Shown: positions 1-11,769, numbered from the stretch's first letter. The stretch is 64,000 bases of DNA from Tupaia tana (GCA_026018925.1 JAKSZU010000031.1:8393448-8457447), one strand, 5' to 3'. Program-made: numbers and translations. Notes: generated from the letters alone by a model not told the origin.

Positions 1-66
1 TGTGCCCGATAGAAAGTTAATAATAATTATTATTATTAATAAATTTAAATAAATAATTCTTTTAAA
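1..66 (+). mobile_element. SINE-B tail fragment cut by window edge
   Basis: A/T-rich TAA/TTA run ending TAAATAAATAATTCTTTT, the same tail that ends clearer SINE-B copies (for example 62512-62672). The head would lie outside the window, so the call is tentative. Confidence 0.35.
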
Positions 67-708
67 AAGTGACCTGTGAATAGAGAACCCACACTTGATC
101 TGATAGTCTGTCCTCATATGTGAGAAAAGTGTGAACCGAGTGGATTATTTCGTACCACTGTGCAAACCAAGGCATCGTGAGTTCCAAGTTAGCAAGTGGT
201 AAACACTTGCCAGGTCTAATAAAGTCATTTCTACTTGGGAATCTCAGCCCGTAGAAGAGGGGCCAAGGATTTCGGTAACGAAGTGTTTTCTTTCAGTGCA
301 AGTAACATAAGCATTTATTGAAAGAGGAGAGTTGGCCGACACGACACACTTGTTACGGGTCTGTTAGCATGCTTCTTTCATTACTGACTTAGGTTGGGGC
401 CTAAATTTAGAACTTCGAAAGTCAACAAAGTAAAATGCGTGGAGCAGCTAGCAGGAAAAATGAACTGTGAAACAGAGTAAAAGACAAACGCCTGGAGAGT
501 GATGCTGCCCATATTTATAAAGTCTTTTTTTCTGCTCAGTTACCTAGCTGCAACTCAGGTTGTTCATTACTGAAACCATGGCTTTTCTTTTATGTCTTAA
601 CCTGTCAACGGCTTAGACTGAGACCTGATTTTAGTTCAGCCTGTTTATGCTATTTTCAAATGTTCGATATCATTCATTGTTAACAATCAACTTTACATAC
701 AGCTACGC

Positions 709-968
709 TTTTTTTTTTGGAGAGGGTTTTGCTATAGGGCATGCGTGCTCACCAGAAAGACAGAGAGAGACAGAGAGACAGAAAGTGAGAAATCACCCCC
801 CAGGGGCGATGGCCACACTGCAATCCCTTCTCCTCCATTCTCCTTTCGGAATCTTGAGCACGCATGCACACATGCCCGGCGTGAGTTTTAAGCCACTGGG
901 TCCAGGACACGAACCGCGGTCGACTACATGGGAGTCTAGTGACATAACCCTTATGCTAACTGCTGGTC
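709..968 (-). mobile_element. SINE-A, full length
   Basis: Reads in reverse: T-run, GCTATAGGGC tail, GACAGAGAGA repeats, CACCCCCCAGGGG core, then the head with GAACCGCGGTCGACTACATGG and CTAACTGCTGGTC. Several CpGs have decayed, so it is moderately old. Confidence 0.75.
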
Positions 969-1247
969 TATGTTGATTTTTAAAAGAAGATGCACATTCT
1001 TTCACTGCACAACTCACTGACAATTCCAACTGGTAAAAAATCCCACGCACATTAACTCTAAAAGCTACATATTATTCAAATACGTTGCATCAACAGGCTT
1101 AGACAACTCCGTGATTTAATATCAACAAATGCGCTACCGTTGTTAAGACTTGGAAAGGTCCCACAGGGCTATGCAGACCTGTTTTGATTAGCACTTATGG
1201 TATAAAATATTTTTTTAAGGAATGATTTATTAGAAAATGAAAATAGG

Positions 1248-1482
1248 AATCAGACGGTGGCGCGGTGGTAACTCAATGCTCTGTCAGGCTGTGACCCATG
1301 TGGGAAGGTTCTGGGTTTGTGTCTGGAGACCTCACTGAGTACTCTGGGCACGTGTGTGCTCGTGATCCGAGGTTGGCTGAAACTGACAGTGGCTCGCACC
1401 ATTACAACGCTCCTGGGGGTGCCTGGTTCTGTCTCCGTCTCTCTGCCTTGCTCACTCATGGAAGACATAGAGAGATAGATGG
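1248..1482 (+). mobile_element. SINE-C copy
   Basis: Starts GGTGGCGCGGTGGTAA, has a degraded box B (GGGTTTGTGTC), then CCTCACTGAGTACTCTGGGCAC and GAGGTTGGCTGAAACTG, ending with CTCACTCATGGAAGACATAGAG. The same order of blocks recurs at 41177-41408 and 41777-41990, which defines the family. No clear TSD. Confidence 0.55.
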
Positions 1483-1704
1483 ATCAATGTCACATTGACA
1501 GTCCAAAGGGCCCCTCAAGCTGTGCTTCACCTGCTGGGTGGCTACATAACCAGTTGGTTGACAACAAGTATGTTTGGACTGAGATAGAAGGTAATGAGGT
1601 GTGGATGTGTGTGGATACGCATGCTGTGTGTCTGCTGCATACCATAAACACCATTCTTCATGGACGATCCCCCTTTGGAAGGTCAGCAAATAATGTCACA
1701 TGCA

Positions 1705-1977
1705 GGGATCAGAAGTTGGTGTAATGGCTATGTCGCTGGACTCCCATGTAGTCGACCGCGGTTTGCGTCCCGGACCTGGTGGCTTAAAACTCATGCCAGG
1801 TGTGTGTGCGCACGTGCCCAAGATCCCGAGAGGAGAATGGAGGAGAAGGGATTGCGGCGTGACCATCCCCCCTGGGGGGTGATTTCTCGCTTTCTGTCTC
1901 TATGTCTCTCTCTGTCTGTCTGGCGAGCGCACACGCCCTACAGCGAAAACCTCTCCAAAAAAAAAAAAAAAAAAAAC
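1705..1977 (+). mobile_element. SINE-A, first unit of a tandem array
   Basis: Full head (GGGATCAGAAGTTGGTGTAATGG), body and CCCTACAGCGAAAACCTC tail followed by about 18 A. The A-run leads into ACTCATGCCGGGGGA and then directly into the next SINE-A head, so this copy is physically fused to its neighbour. Confidence 0.8.
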
Positions 1978-1985
1978 TCATGCCG

Positions 1986-2256
1986 GGGGAACCAGCAGTT
2001 AGCATAATGGCTATGTCGCTGGACTCCCATGTAGTCGACCGTGGTTCAAGTCCCGGACCCCGTGGCTTAAACTCACGCTGGGCGCGTGTGCGTGCGTGCC
2101 CAAGATCCTGAGAGGAGAATGGAGGAGAAGGGATTGCGGCGTGGCCATCCCCCCTGGGGGTTGATTTCTCGCTTTCTATCTCTCTGTCTCTCTCTGTCTG
2201 TCTGGCGAGCACACGCGCCCTATAGCAAAAATCTCTTCAGAAAGAAAATTAAAAAA
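1986..2256 (+). mobile_element. SINE-A, second unit of tandem array
   Basis: Complete unit from GGGGAACCAGCAGTTAGCATAATGG to CCCTATAGCAAAAATCTCTTCAGAAAGAAAATTAAAAAAA. Its A-rich tail passes straight into the internal SINE-A motif ACTCATGCCCGG of a headless third unit. Confidence 0.8.
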
Positions 2257-2613
2257 ACTCATGCCCGGTGTGTGTGTGCGTGCGTGCCCAAGATCCCGAG
2301 AGGAGAATGGAGGAGAAGGGATTGCGGCGTGGCCATCCCCCCTGGGGGGTGATTTCTTGCTTTCTGTCTCTCTGTCTCTCTCTGTCTGTCCGGCGAGCGC
2401 ACGCGCCCTATAGCGAAAATCTCTTCAGAAAGAAAATAAGAAAAACTCATGGCTGGTGTGTGTGTGTGCATGCCCAAGATCCCGAGAGGAGAATGGAGGA
2501 GAAGGGATTGCGGCGTGACCATCCCCCCTGGGGGGGTGATTTCTCACGCTCTGTCTCTTTGTCTCTCTCTGTCTGGTGAGCACACGTGCCCTATAGCAAA
2601 AAAAAATAATAAT
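2257..2613 (+). repeat. Two headless SINE-A bodies in tandem, 188-bp period
   Basis: Two units start at ACTCATG (2257 and 2445) and run through CCCAAGATCCCGAGAGGAGAATGG, the C/G palindrome and the CCCTATAGC tail. Neither has a tRNA-like head, so neither could start Pol III transcription. The 188-bp spacing and shared CTCTTCAGAAAGAAAAT tail point to duplication of the body rather than independent insertion. Confidence 0.75.
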
Positions 2614-2750
2614 AATGTCACATAGATAAGGGAAAAGATCCATCTACTTTGTCAAACTTTCAAGGGACATTTTGATGGAATAAAAATGTTGACCTTTAAG
2701 AGATCTTGGAATGAGACTCGGTGAACACTGAAAATTCTGTTTTCTCGTAG

Positions 2751-3262
<512 letters not shown>

Positions 3263-3702
3263 AACAAAAGCTGAGTGTGTAGAGACCCTCTTTACAGGAG
3301 TTTGGGTGTGCCTGGAAAAGGCTGTCAATGACACATGGGAAATGTCCAGGAAAAGACGCCACCTTAGGAAAATGGACTTTCTGGCATATACAAGACCTAA
3401 AAATATCCATGAAGTGTAGAGATCAACCACAGTATATTTAAATTGGCGCAGAACAAACCATGGACGTTAACTCTTTTTAATTTAACGTACGCATACGCAG
3501 GATGGTAGCAGTTTAGGATTAGAAAAAAAATTCTTCAGTAAGAATAAATGGGTTAAAGCTCTACTGAGTGTACTGCAATAAATAGATTTAAATCCTTGGG
3601 GAAAAGGCTGAGGAGGGGACCACACTTGAAAATGCACAATAAATGCTCCAGTATTGTGGTTTTTCTGTTGGCATCATCCAAGAACAGAAGAGTCATTGTA
3701 TA

Positions 3703-3862
3703 GGGGCCAGCAGGTGGCATTGTGGTTAAGGATGCTGGAGTCCCACATGACTGACCATGGTTCAAGTCCCGGACCTGGTGGCTTGCTTTCTCACTGTCCC
3801 TCTCTCTCTCTCTCACTCTGTCCCTCTCTGGTCAAAATTAAAATAAGTAAATAAATAAAGTT
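3703..3862 (+). mobile_element. SINE-B
   Basis: GGGGCCAGCAGGTGGCATTGTGG head, GGTTCAAGTCCCGGACC box B, CTTGCTTTCTCACTGTCCCTC and GGTCAAAATTAAAATAAG tail. Complete. No convincing TSD. Confidence 0.75.
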
Positions 3863-4486
3863 ACATAAAATAATATATTTTTTTTTAAAAAAAAAGGAGT
3901 GTCATTGTTTAGAATTTAAATATTTTGATTAGTATCTTGAAATCTTGGGCAGAGTAACCGCGCTTTTCCAGAAGGTGGAGGTTCAGTTCTTGGACCAATT
4001 CAGCAGATTGAACCATGAGCATTCAACAGCAGTGTCTAAAGCACTGCACACCTGGGTACTCAGTGCCACTTGCCTTTTTTTTTAAAATGTGACCAAGTTC
4101 TTTTGTGCCAAACTGACTACATTGCATTATGTATAATGTTCAATACCATCACAGTTTGCTATGACTCATACCATTTTGTTCATTTTGGGAGATCCAGTTC
4201 GGGGGTGTCAAACGTCATCAATCAGTACCATTATTCATTACAGAGACAAAAAGTGATAGATACCTTTCTCTTGCTCTTCATTTTTTCCTCCCTCTCTCCT
4301 TTTCATATACACAAGTCAAATATTATTTCTAAATTTTTAGTAAGATTTTAAAAAGTGTATAAAACAATTTTCACCAGCGTTGCTAGTTTTGAATCATGTG
4401 CTGCCTGACACTTTATCCTTAACCTCGTAACAATTCACATTTCCTAGCGGTAAAAGACCTGGCCCACCTTCCCTTAGCTTCCCATA

Positions 4487-4747
4487 GGGCCAACCACATG
4501 GCCTAGTGGGTAAGGGAGCTGGGTCCCACATGGGAGTTCAAATCCTGGCCTTGGCGGCTGAAAGACCCACTGGGTGTGTATGTGTGTGTGTGTGCCCAAA
4601 CTCTTGACGGGGTGCACAAATGGAGGAGAAGGGATTTTGGTGAGACCATTACCACACTGGGGTGTGGTTTTTCCTTCTCCCTTTCTGTTTCTCTCTGTCT
4701 CTTTATGGTGAGTGCACATTTCCTCTGGCAATCAAACAAAAATAAAA
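4487..4747 (+). mobile_element. SINE-D
   Basis: GGGCCAACCACATGGCCTAGTGG head with GGGAGTTCAAATCCTGG in place of box B, then GGCTGAAAGACCCAC, a TG run, CCCAAACTCTTGACGGG and GTGCACAAATGGAGGAG, ending CTCTGGCAATCAAACAAAAATA. The family differs from SINE-A by the CTCTTGACGGG block and by lacking CTATAGC. Confidence 0.65.
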
Positions 4748-4841
4748 TCTATATACTCTATCCAGTTTTCTTTATTTGCCTATGATCGTTGGAAACTTAA
4801 GTACTACATATCAAATGCAAAGTAATAGTTGCTTTCTCCTC

Positions 4842-5102
4842 TTTTTCTTTTTTTGAGAGGTTTTTGCTATAGGGCGCGTGCGCTCGCCAGACAGACAGAG
4901 AGACAGAGAGACAGAAAACGAGAAATCACCCCCCAGGGGGGATGGCCACGCCGCAATCTCTTCTCCTCCATTCTCCTCTCGGGATCTTGGGCACGCACAC
5001 ACACGCGCCCGGCATGAGTTTTAAGCCACCGGGTCCGGGATGCAAACCGCGGTCGACTACATGGGAATCCAGCGACAGCCATTACGCTAACTGCTGGTCC
5101 CC
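4842..5102 (-). mobile_element. SINE-A, full length, little diverged
   Basis: Reverse copy from the T-run and GAGAGGTTTTTGCTATAGGGCGCG to GCTAACTGCTGGTCCCC. The CpGs of the head (GCAAACCGCGGTCGAC) are mostly intact, suggesting recent insertion. Confidence 0.8.
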
Positions 5103-5392
5103 AAGTATGTTTCTTTAATGGATTTCATTTGACCGCTTTCATGCCTCTTCTGATAAGACAGATCAAATCTTTTGGCAAAATCTAAAACCATTTAATTTCT
5201 AAAAAGTATGTTGTTATGATACCCTTTCTTTTATTATAGATCATGTGTTATTTATTATTAGCATTTACCATTAAAATAGGATGTTTTTAAAATGATCATT
5301 TAAAATCCACTTGCAAAACATGTGCTGTTTTAAAAGTAGAGTATTTTAAATTGGTAGAGTCAATTAGTGAAATACTGAAGAGTTATTGTTAA

Positions 5393-5650
5393 TTTTTTTT
5401 TTGAGAGGTTTTTGCTATAGGGTGCGTGTGCTCGCCAGACAGACAGAGAGAAAGAGAGATAGAAAGCGAGAAATCACCCCCCAGGGGGGATGGCCACACC
5501 GCAATCCCTTCTCCTCCATTCTCCTCTCGGGATCTTGGGCATGCACGCACACGCACCCGGCATGAGTTTAAGCTACCGGGTCCAGGACGCGAACCGTGGT
5601 CGACTACGTGGGAGTCCAGTGACATAGCCATTACGCTAACTGCTGGTCTC
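5393..5650 (-). mobile_element. SINE-A, full length
   Basis: Reverse copy bounded by a T-run at 5393 and the head end CTAACTGCTGGTCTC. Complete core CACCCCCCAGGGGGG and box B complement GGACGCGAACCGTGG. Confidence 0.8.
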
Positions 5651-5966
5651 CCACACTTCTGTTTTGATGTCCTGGACCCTAACCCAAGGTCTCATTCGGC
5701 CTCACTGTGCTGTCATGTAATAGCTCAACTAACAGATATGCCGGCGTTGAATATTGGTAACCTAGGAAAGTCACTGGTCGACCAATCATTTCATTTAGGC
5801 TCATGAATAACATGGATTTTTATTCCACTGAAATTAATTGTCAGCTAATTTGTACATTAGAAGTATTTATGGCAGCTACAGAATACATGCTATGAAGAGT
5901 CAAATGTGACTGGACAAATAATGAAAAACCTATGAGCTCCTCATAAATTTCTCGCTCATCGGTTTA

Positions 5967-5981
5967 CTTTATTTATTTTGT

Positions 5982-6012
<31 letters not shown>
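5967..6012. repeat. (TTTA)n microsatellite
   Basis: About 11 TTTA units adjoining the next SINE-A. On the SINE strand this reads (TAAA)n, so it is probably the element's expanded 3' tail. Confidence 0.8.
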
Positions 6013-6271
6013 TTTTTTTGGAGAGGTTTTTCGCTATAGGGTGCGTGCACTCGCCAGACAGACAGAGAGAGACAGAGAGACAGAAAGCGAGAAATCACCC
6101 CCCAGGGGGAATGGCCACGCCGCAATCCCTTCTCCTCCATTCTCCTCTCGGGATCTTGGGCACGCACGCACACACGCCCGGCGTGTTTTAAGTCACCGGG
6201 TCCGGGACGCGAACCGCGGTAGACTACGTGGGAGTCCAGCGACATATCCATTATGCTAACTGCTGGTTCCC
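6013..6271 (-). mobile_element. SINE-A, full length
   Basis: Reverse copy following the (TTTA)n run, from GGAGAGGTTTTTCGCTATAGGG to CTAACTGCTGGTTCCC. Head to tail with a second SINE-A that begins 2 bp later. Confidence 0.8.
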
Positions 6272-6272
6272 T

Positions 6273-6534
6273 ATTTTTTTTTTTTTAAGAGAGATTTTTG
6301 CTATAGGGTGTGTGCACTTGCTGGAAAGACAGAGTGAGTCCAAGAGACAGAAAGTGAGAAATCACTCCCTGGGGGGATGACCACACAGCAATCACTTCTC
6401 CTCCATTCTCCTCTTGGGATCTTGGGCACCGCACACACGCCTGGCGTGAGTTTGAAGCCGCCAGATCTGGGACTCAAACCGTGGTCGACTATGTGGGAGT
6501 CCAGTGACATAGCCATTATGCCATCTACTGGTCT
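6273..6534 (-). mobile_element. SINE-A, older copy abutting the previous one
   Basis: TATTTTTTTTTTTTTAAGAGAG then TTTTTGCTATAGGGTGTG, ending GCCATCTACTGGTCTC. More CpG decay than the 6013-6271 copy, so probably older. No shared TSD could be shown. Confidence 0.75.
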
Positions 6535-7135
6535 CAATGTTTATTTTTATTCATGACAGTGTGTGTATGCCCTCGAGAGGCACCTCCATAGGGTCCTGTC
6601 ATACCAAGGTCACATTTCTGCAGCCCCCTAGCTTGGCAGACTTTTGAGCACACAGCTGGTGTGTTCTAGGTGGACAGCCAAGGATCCAAACCTGAGGCGG
6701 CCATGTGGCTTCCAGCACTGCTTTTCTGTATGCTGTGGCCTGAGCCACGGAGTTGGAGCCAGTGACTTACTAAAGTGTCAGTGCATAGGTAGTTGCGTCT
6801 GGAAATCCTCAAGTGCATTTTCGTAACTTCTTCCCCAGGTGAAACTTAAAAGAGGCTGTTGTTGGCTGAATCTATGAGTACTGACACATTTCAGTTGAAT
6901 AAAAACGCAGAGTGCCTTCTCTTTGCTATGAGCCATCCTGGGTATTGGGGTACAAAGATCAATAGAGCACCAACCCCTCTATGGTCCAGTAATTCCTGAC
7001 TGAGGCAGCTATGCACACAACTCATATGAATGGGCAAACCATTCTCCTTACTTTTGAAATAAGTTGATATGCATCAACCTCTGCAGTATCTTTTATCACT
7101 TGATTATGTTACTTAAAACATTTTAAATGATATTA

Positions 7136-7200
7136 GATTGTCAGAAAAGTCATGGCATATTTTTCTATGTAAAAGTGAGTCACGACTTTCCTGACCACTC
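7136..7200. mobile_element. MITE-2 copy (short inverted-repeat element)
   Basis: Begins GATTGTCAGAAAAGTCATGG and ends CACGACTTTCCTGACCACTC, its imperfect reverse complement. Same terminal design as 37414-37490 and 48438-48510. Confidence 0.5.
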
Positions 7201-7289
7201 AATATAAATTCATATATACTTTGGCCTTCCGTGTTTGTAGAAGGGAAAATGAGAGGTATAGGTTGGATACTGTCAAAAGCTTCATGAAA

Positions 7290-7376
7290 GACCAGCATGT
7301 AGCGTGGTGGTTAAGGCTCTGGACTCCCACATGGCCGACTGCAGTGCAAGTCCTGAACCTGGTAGCTTGCTTTCTT
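7290..7376 (+). mobile_element. SINE-B head fragment fused to a second SINE-B
   Basis: GACCAGCATGTAGCGTGGTGG through GTGCAAGTCCTGAACCTGG and CTTGCTTTCT. It stops where the pyrimidine stretch should start and runs straight into the head of the next SINE-B, making a head-plus-monomer dimer. Confidence 0.65.
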
Positions 7377-7542
7377 GGGGACCAGCAGGTGGCGTGGTGG
7401 TTAAGGTACTGGACACTCCCACATGGCTGACCGCAGTTCGAGTACCGGACCTGGTGGCTTGCTTTCTCATTTTCCCTCTCCCTCTTTGTGTATCTCTCTC
7501 TGGTCAAATTAAAATAAATGAATGAATAAATAAAATAAAATA
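7377..7542 (+). mobile_element. SINE-B, full length
   Basis: GGGGACCAGCAGGTGGCGTGG head, GTTCGAGTACCGG box B, CTTGCTTTCTCATTTTCCC, and GGTCAAATTAAAATAAATG tail with (AATA) run. Second member of the dimer. Confidence 0.75.
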
Positions 7543-8070
7543 AACTGCTTCATGACTAGAAACCTGAGTTTTTAAAAACAGTGAATGTTTTGGAAAGATG
7601 ATCACCACAATTGTCCATTATCTTTGAACGCTGGATTTACTTTGTGCTGTAAGAACTGTCCTTAGCCGATGCTCGGAACGTAGCCTTACAGGCGAGCGCA
7701 TAGTTTGGAACGAACGATAGGGATATTTTACTTTTCAAATAAAAGTATTAGCAGCAAAATAGAAGACTTGAAAAAGTTCCCCTAAGTGAAGGTGCCTGGA
7801 GGTGCTATTTCTATGAAATACAAGCTTTAATATCCTTGTGGAAAGTATGAAAGCACATTTTCTTCCGGAGGAGCATAAGTGATGGCAGCTCTCCCTCCCT
7901 TCCTGTATTAGGTCTGTTCTGATGACTTAGACAGTCTTCCCCCGAGAAAGTCCTACGTTTTATTAGTTTGTAGCTCACTCCCAGTGCCTGTCTTGGCTTC
8001 CAGCTGTGGAAATAGGCTTGGGTAGGGAAGGAGAAAAATTGAATTCACAAACATAAAGAAAAATTTTACA

Positions 8071-8320
8071 GGGACCAGCAGTTAGCGTAATGGCTAAAGT
8101 CGCTGGACTCCCACGTAGTCGACCGCGGTTCGTGTCCCGGACCCCGTGGCTTAAAACTCACGCCGGGCACATGTGCGTGCGTGCCCAAGATCCCAAGAGG
8201 AGAATGGAGGAGAAGGGATTGCAGCGTGGCCATCCCCCCTGGGGGGTGATTTCTCGCTTTCTGTCTCTCTCTGTCTGGTAAGCGCACGTGCCCTATAGCA
8301 AAAGATTCTAAAAAGAAAAG
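8071..8320 (+). mobile_element. SINE-A with TSD
   Basis: GGGACCAGCAGTTAGCGTAATGG to CCCTATAGCAAAAG plus A/G-rich end. Perfect TSD AATTTTACA at 8062-8070 and 8321-8329. Confidence 0.85.
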
Positions 8321-8748
8321 AATTTTACAAACATCAAGATCACACTAATTTGTGGCCTTCAGTTAACCATATTTTCCCTTTGCCATAGAGAACCAAGAAT
8401 GAATTCCCCGTTAATGTATTTCTTTTCAAAAAGATCTGATACTAGAGTTGACTTGCTATTTCCCCAAATATATGAAATATCTAAACTTTAGTTGTTTAGA
8501 AATGAACCAATAGAAGTTTTCACAGATTAATTCTTAATATTTTGAATCTACTGGTCTTACTAGACTTACTATGATAAAAGTAGAAATTCCTAGATTATCT
8601 TTATGAGAGCTAAGCCAACGATCAGATCATTAGAATATCTCATCTTGCCACATTTCCATATCCTTTACACTCACGACAGGAAAAGTTTAACACCAACAAT
8701 AAAAGGTCATGATGAGCATACAACTACTAGTTGTCATCATTGATTTTT

Positions 8749-9011
8749 TTTTTGGGGGGGGGGGAGAGATTTTCGCTATAGGGTACGTGCGCTCGCCAGA
8801 CAGACAGAGACAGAGAGACAGAAAACGAGAAGTCACCCCCCAGGGGGGATGGTCACACCGCAATCCCTTCTCCTCCATTCTCCTCTCGGGATCTTGGGCA
8901 CGCATGCACACGCACCCGGCATGAGTTTTAAGCCACCGGGTCCGGGACGCAAACCGCGGTCGACTACGTGGGAGTCCAGCGACATAGCCATTACGCTAAC
9001 TGCTGGTTCTC
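8749..9011 (-). mobile_element. SINE-A with 14-bp TSD
   Basis: Reverse copy with an odd GGGGGGGGGGAGAG stretch before TTTTCGCTATAGGG. Perfect TSD CATCATTGATTTTT at 8735-8748 and 9012-9025. CpG-rich head, so young. Confidence 0.85.
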
Positions 9012-9052
9012 CATCATTGATTTTTCTATCAGTATATTTTCAACATTTTTTT

Positions 9053-9311
9053 AAGAGATTTTTGCTATAGGGTGCATGCACTGGCCAGAAAGACAGAGAA
9101 GGAGAATGTGGGGAATTACCCCCCAATTCCCGCTGCCAGGGGGTGGTGGTATGGCCATGCCTCAAGCCCTTCTCCTCCATTCTTCTCTCAGGATCTTGGG
9201 CACGCACGCACATGTGCCCGACATGATCTTAAGCCGCTGTGTCTGGGACTTGAACCACGGTTGACTTCATGGGAGTCCAGTGATGTAACGATGATGCCAT
9301 GTGCTAGTCCC
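9053..9311 (-). mobile_element. SINE-A, diverged, with TSD
   Basis: Reverse copy with an altered core (CCCCCCAATTCCCGCTGCCAGG), ending GCCATGTGCTAGTCC. TSD TATTTTCAACATTTTTT at 9035-9051 and 9312-9328. Confidence 0.8.
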
Positions 9312-10310
9312 TATTTTCAACATTTTTTAAAGTGTTGGGTTTCTGGGTGATGTGTGCGTATTTTTATTTATTTATTTTTTTTGTAATTTCACTAGAATAT
9401 ATTTTGTGTTTTAAAGGGAAAAATAAAAAGGACTCCATGATTCTACTGGCATATATTGTGGGTGCCATATGATAACATTTCTGCATTTGTAACAGAATCG
9501 TTTAGATTTCAGATGGCTAATTTGTTCAAAATAATTTTTGTGAAAGTCAAATGATTTACATAATAGAAAACACATGGAGGAGAGATGGGTCTATACATCA
9601 GGTTATGCCATTGGGATTCTGGTTCAGTCGGGGAGACGGTGCACACCGGCAGAGATGGCTGGGGGTCCCGGGGGAGGGCGAGTGTCATCTGCTCGCAATT
9701 ACAGCGGAGCGCTGGACTCACTTCCAATCTGGAGAGCCAACCGACCCTAATGCAGAGCAGATGGACCGTCTCTCCACATGCAAATGGCAGGATCATTGCA
9801 CGTCATAATTAAAGAGGTTTTTAAACGAAGAAATGTGAACTGACATCGCTCTGATGCTCCTTGTGTGCCATGAAGGCTGTCGGTTCTGGAACGATGCTCG
9901 AGACGGAACCCTTACAGGGAGGGATTCAGACCTTAGACTTCGTCCGAGACGTTCACGGTACTTCCGTGGCGAGGGGACTTGCCTTGGCTGCATTTTCTCT
10001 GGAGGACTGGATGTTGGGAAGACAAGGACAGAGATGGGAAGTCTCAGGGAACGTGCTGTCTGGCTGTGAAGAACCAACAGGTCATCTTCTCTTTGCCATG
10101 CTCCAAAGAATCGAGTGAGTCCAGACAAGTTCTCAGACGTGCCTTCTCCTCCCATGTCTCCGGAGCTACCTGTCTGCACCTGTCTACCCGTGAATGCAGG
10201 AATTAGGATTCACAACAATCGTTGGGTCAAGGTTGGCTTTTCGTGCCTCTGAACACGTTAGTGGTTTTCTTCTTTCTTCCCCAAAGTTGAATTATTTATC
10301 TCTTCTGAGA

Positions 10311-10333
10311 CAAGGGAGACAGACAGAGAGGTT

Positions 10334-10382
<49 letters not shown>

Positions 10383-10553
10383 CACCAACAGGGTCTTGAT
10401 ACCCTGGTTCACTCCCAACCTGAGCCAGCCCCAGAACATGGACACGCGTGTGAGTGCTGTGCATGGGATGGCTCTGCCACAAGAACCCACACTCCTCCTG
10501 TGAGGGTCCCTTTGCAGGGCATTGCATCTTACTGTGGTGCCACCATCTGATCC
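10311..10553 (-). mobile_element. SINE-C, reverse, with (GA)n tail
   Basis: In reverse complement it opens CAGATGGTGGCACCACAGTAAG, then CAATGCCCTGC, CTGGGGCTGGCTCAGG and GTATCAAGACCCTGTTGG. The CT-rich segment has expanded into about 25 GA dinucleotides (10327-10379). Confidence 0.55.
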
Positions 10554-10611
10554 GGAAATAAAGCCAATCATTAATTGACTTGGGATTTCCATCCTACCGG
10601 GAACTGGCTCC

Positions 10612-10682
10612 CTCCCCTTCCCTTCCCCTTCCCCTTCCTTCCTTCCTTCCTTCCTTCCTTCCTTCCTTCCTTCCTTCCTTTC

Positions 10683-10742
<60 letters not shown>

Positions 10743-10798
10743 TTCTTTTCTTCCTTCCTTCCTTCCTTCCTTCCTTCCTTCCTTCCTTCCTTCCTTCC

Positions 10799-10829
<31 letters not shown>

Positions 10830-10846
10830 GTCTGTCTGTCTGTCTG

Positions 10847-10906
<60 letters not shown>

Positions 10907-11105
10907 TCCCTTCCTTCCTTCCTTCCTTCCTTCCTTCCTTCCTTCCTTCCTTCCTTCCTTTCTCTTCCTTCCTTCCTTCCTTCCTTCCTTCCTTCCTTCC
11001 TTCCTTCCTTCCTTCCTTCTGTTTCTTCCTTCCTTCCCCCCCTTTCTTTTCTTTCATCCTCTCCTTCTCCCTTTCTCCCCTCCTTCCTTTCTTCCTGTCT
11101 TTCTA
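10612..11105. repeat. (CCTT)n/(CTTT)n pyrimidine tract, about 490 bp
   Basis: Almost unbroken pyrimidine on + strand: blocks of CCTT and CTTT alternate, with a short (TCTG)n block near 10828-10850. Long reading frames here on either strand are only Lys/Glu/Gly/Arg or Phe/Leu/Pro/Ser repeats and are not genes. Confidence 0.95.
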
Positions 11106-11454
11106 ACTAGGAAAGCCCCACGGTTAATGAGATACAGCCATTTTATTCTGTAAACCTGTTTTATTTTTTAGTATGTATCTTTAAAAAAAAAAAAAAAAAA
11201 GGCTAGAGTGAATGCACATTTGAGTAATGGGACCATGATGAAAAAAAGAGAAATGTGAGTTTCTTGAAAAAAAATATCCATTTCAGAAAGCGGCACAGAG
11301 GAACCTCGCTAAGTTTCCCTCCTCCCCTAAGTGATTTCTAAGCAGAGAGGTGTTTACTATTGCTGCTAAGGTTTGTGTAAATGTTCCAGTAGGTCTCTGA
11401 TTTCCCCAGCCGTCTCCGTGAGAGGAGAGTAAGAACGTGGGTTAGGTTATACCT

Positions 11455-11720
11455 TTGACAAACATTTACCGAGCGTTTGCTATTGCACAATGGTCCCTTC
11501 TGGGACACTGTGAGGTACAGCAACGAGGGAGACGTGGTTCTTGACCTCTGGGGGTGAAAGCTTAGTGGGGAAGACAGACATCGTTAAATGAGCTTACGGC
11601 AGCAAGCGGCAGTTAAATGCATGTCTTGACAGTTACGGGCTCCACGGTGAATAGGGGCCAAAGAATGGAGCCTTTCTTTCCAGTTGTGAAGTTGAAGGAA
11701 CGTGTCACAGAGCAGTGGCA
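11455..11720 (-). mobile_element. L2-like LINE fragment
   Basis: ACAAACATTTACCGAGCGTTTG, GGGACACTGTGAGGTACAGC, GTTCTTGACCTCTGG and GGGGAAGACAGAC follow the order of the L2 3' region as I remember it. Old and diverged, so the boundaries are approximate. Confidence 0.45.
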
Positions 11721-11769
11721 TTTGGCCTGAATCTGGAAGTATTCAGGCACCTACGGTCAGAAAATACAA

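Larger units (their letters stand above)
1..2750 (+). other. ANOS1: ANOS1 intron 2 (3' part) and its contents
   Basis: Intronic sequence ending in the acceptor TTTTCTCGTAG at 2740-2750. It holds a SINE-B tail at the left edge, SINE-A copies at 709-968 and 1705-2613, and a SINE-C at 1248-1482. In 67-708, 969-1247 and 1483-1704 I see only unassigned unique-looking sequence, with no exon-like frame. Confidence 0.8.

Noticed and set aside
1784-2212. 142-codon reverse frame and dozens of similar SRDLGHARTR-type frames
   Set aside because: The same peptide recurs at every SINE-A copy, so it is the translation of the SINE body, not a gene family.
4076-4351. 93-codon frame in intron 3
   Set aside because: A/T-rich intron sequence with Phe/Ser-rich translation and no family resemblance.
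8071-8155. tRNA gene suggested by box A and box B
   Set aside because: No intact cloverleaf acceptor stem, and the same head is repeated about 50 times with a SINE body and TSDs.
10296-11153. Reading frames up to 253 codons on both strands
   Set aside because: They are translations of the (CCTT)n/(CTTT)n tract: only Lys/Glu/Gly/Arg or Phe/Leu/Pro/Ser repeats.
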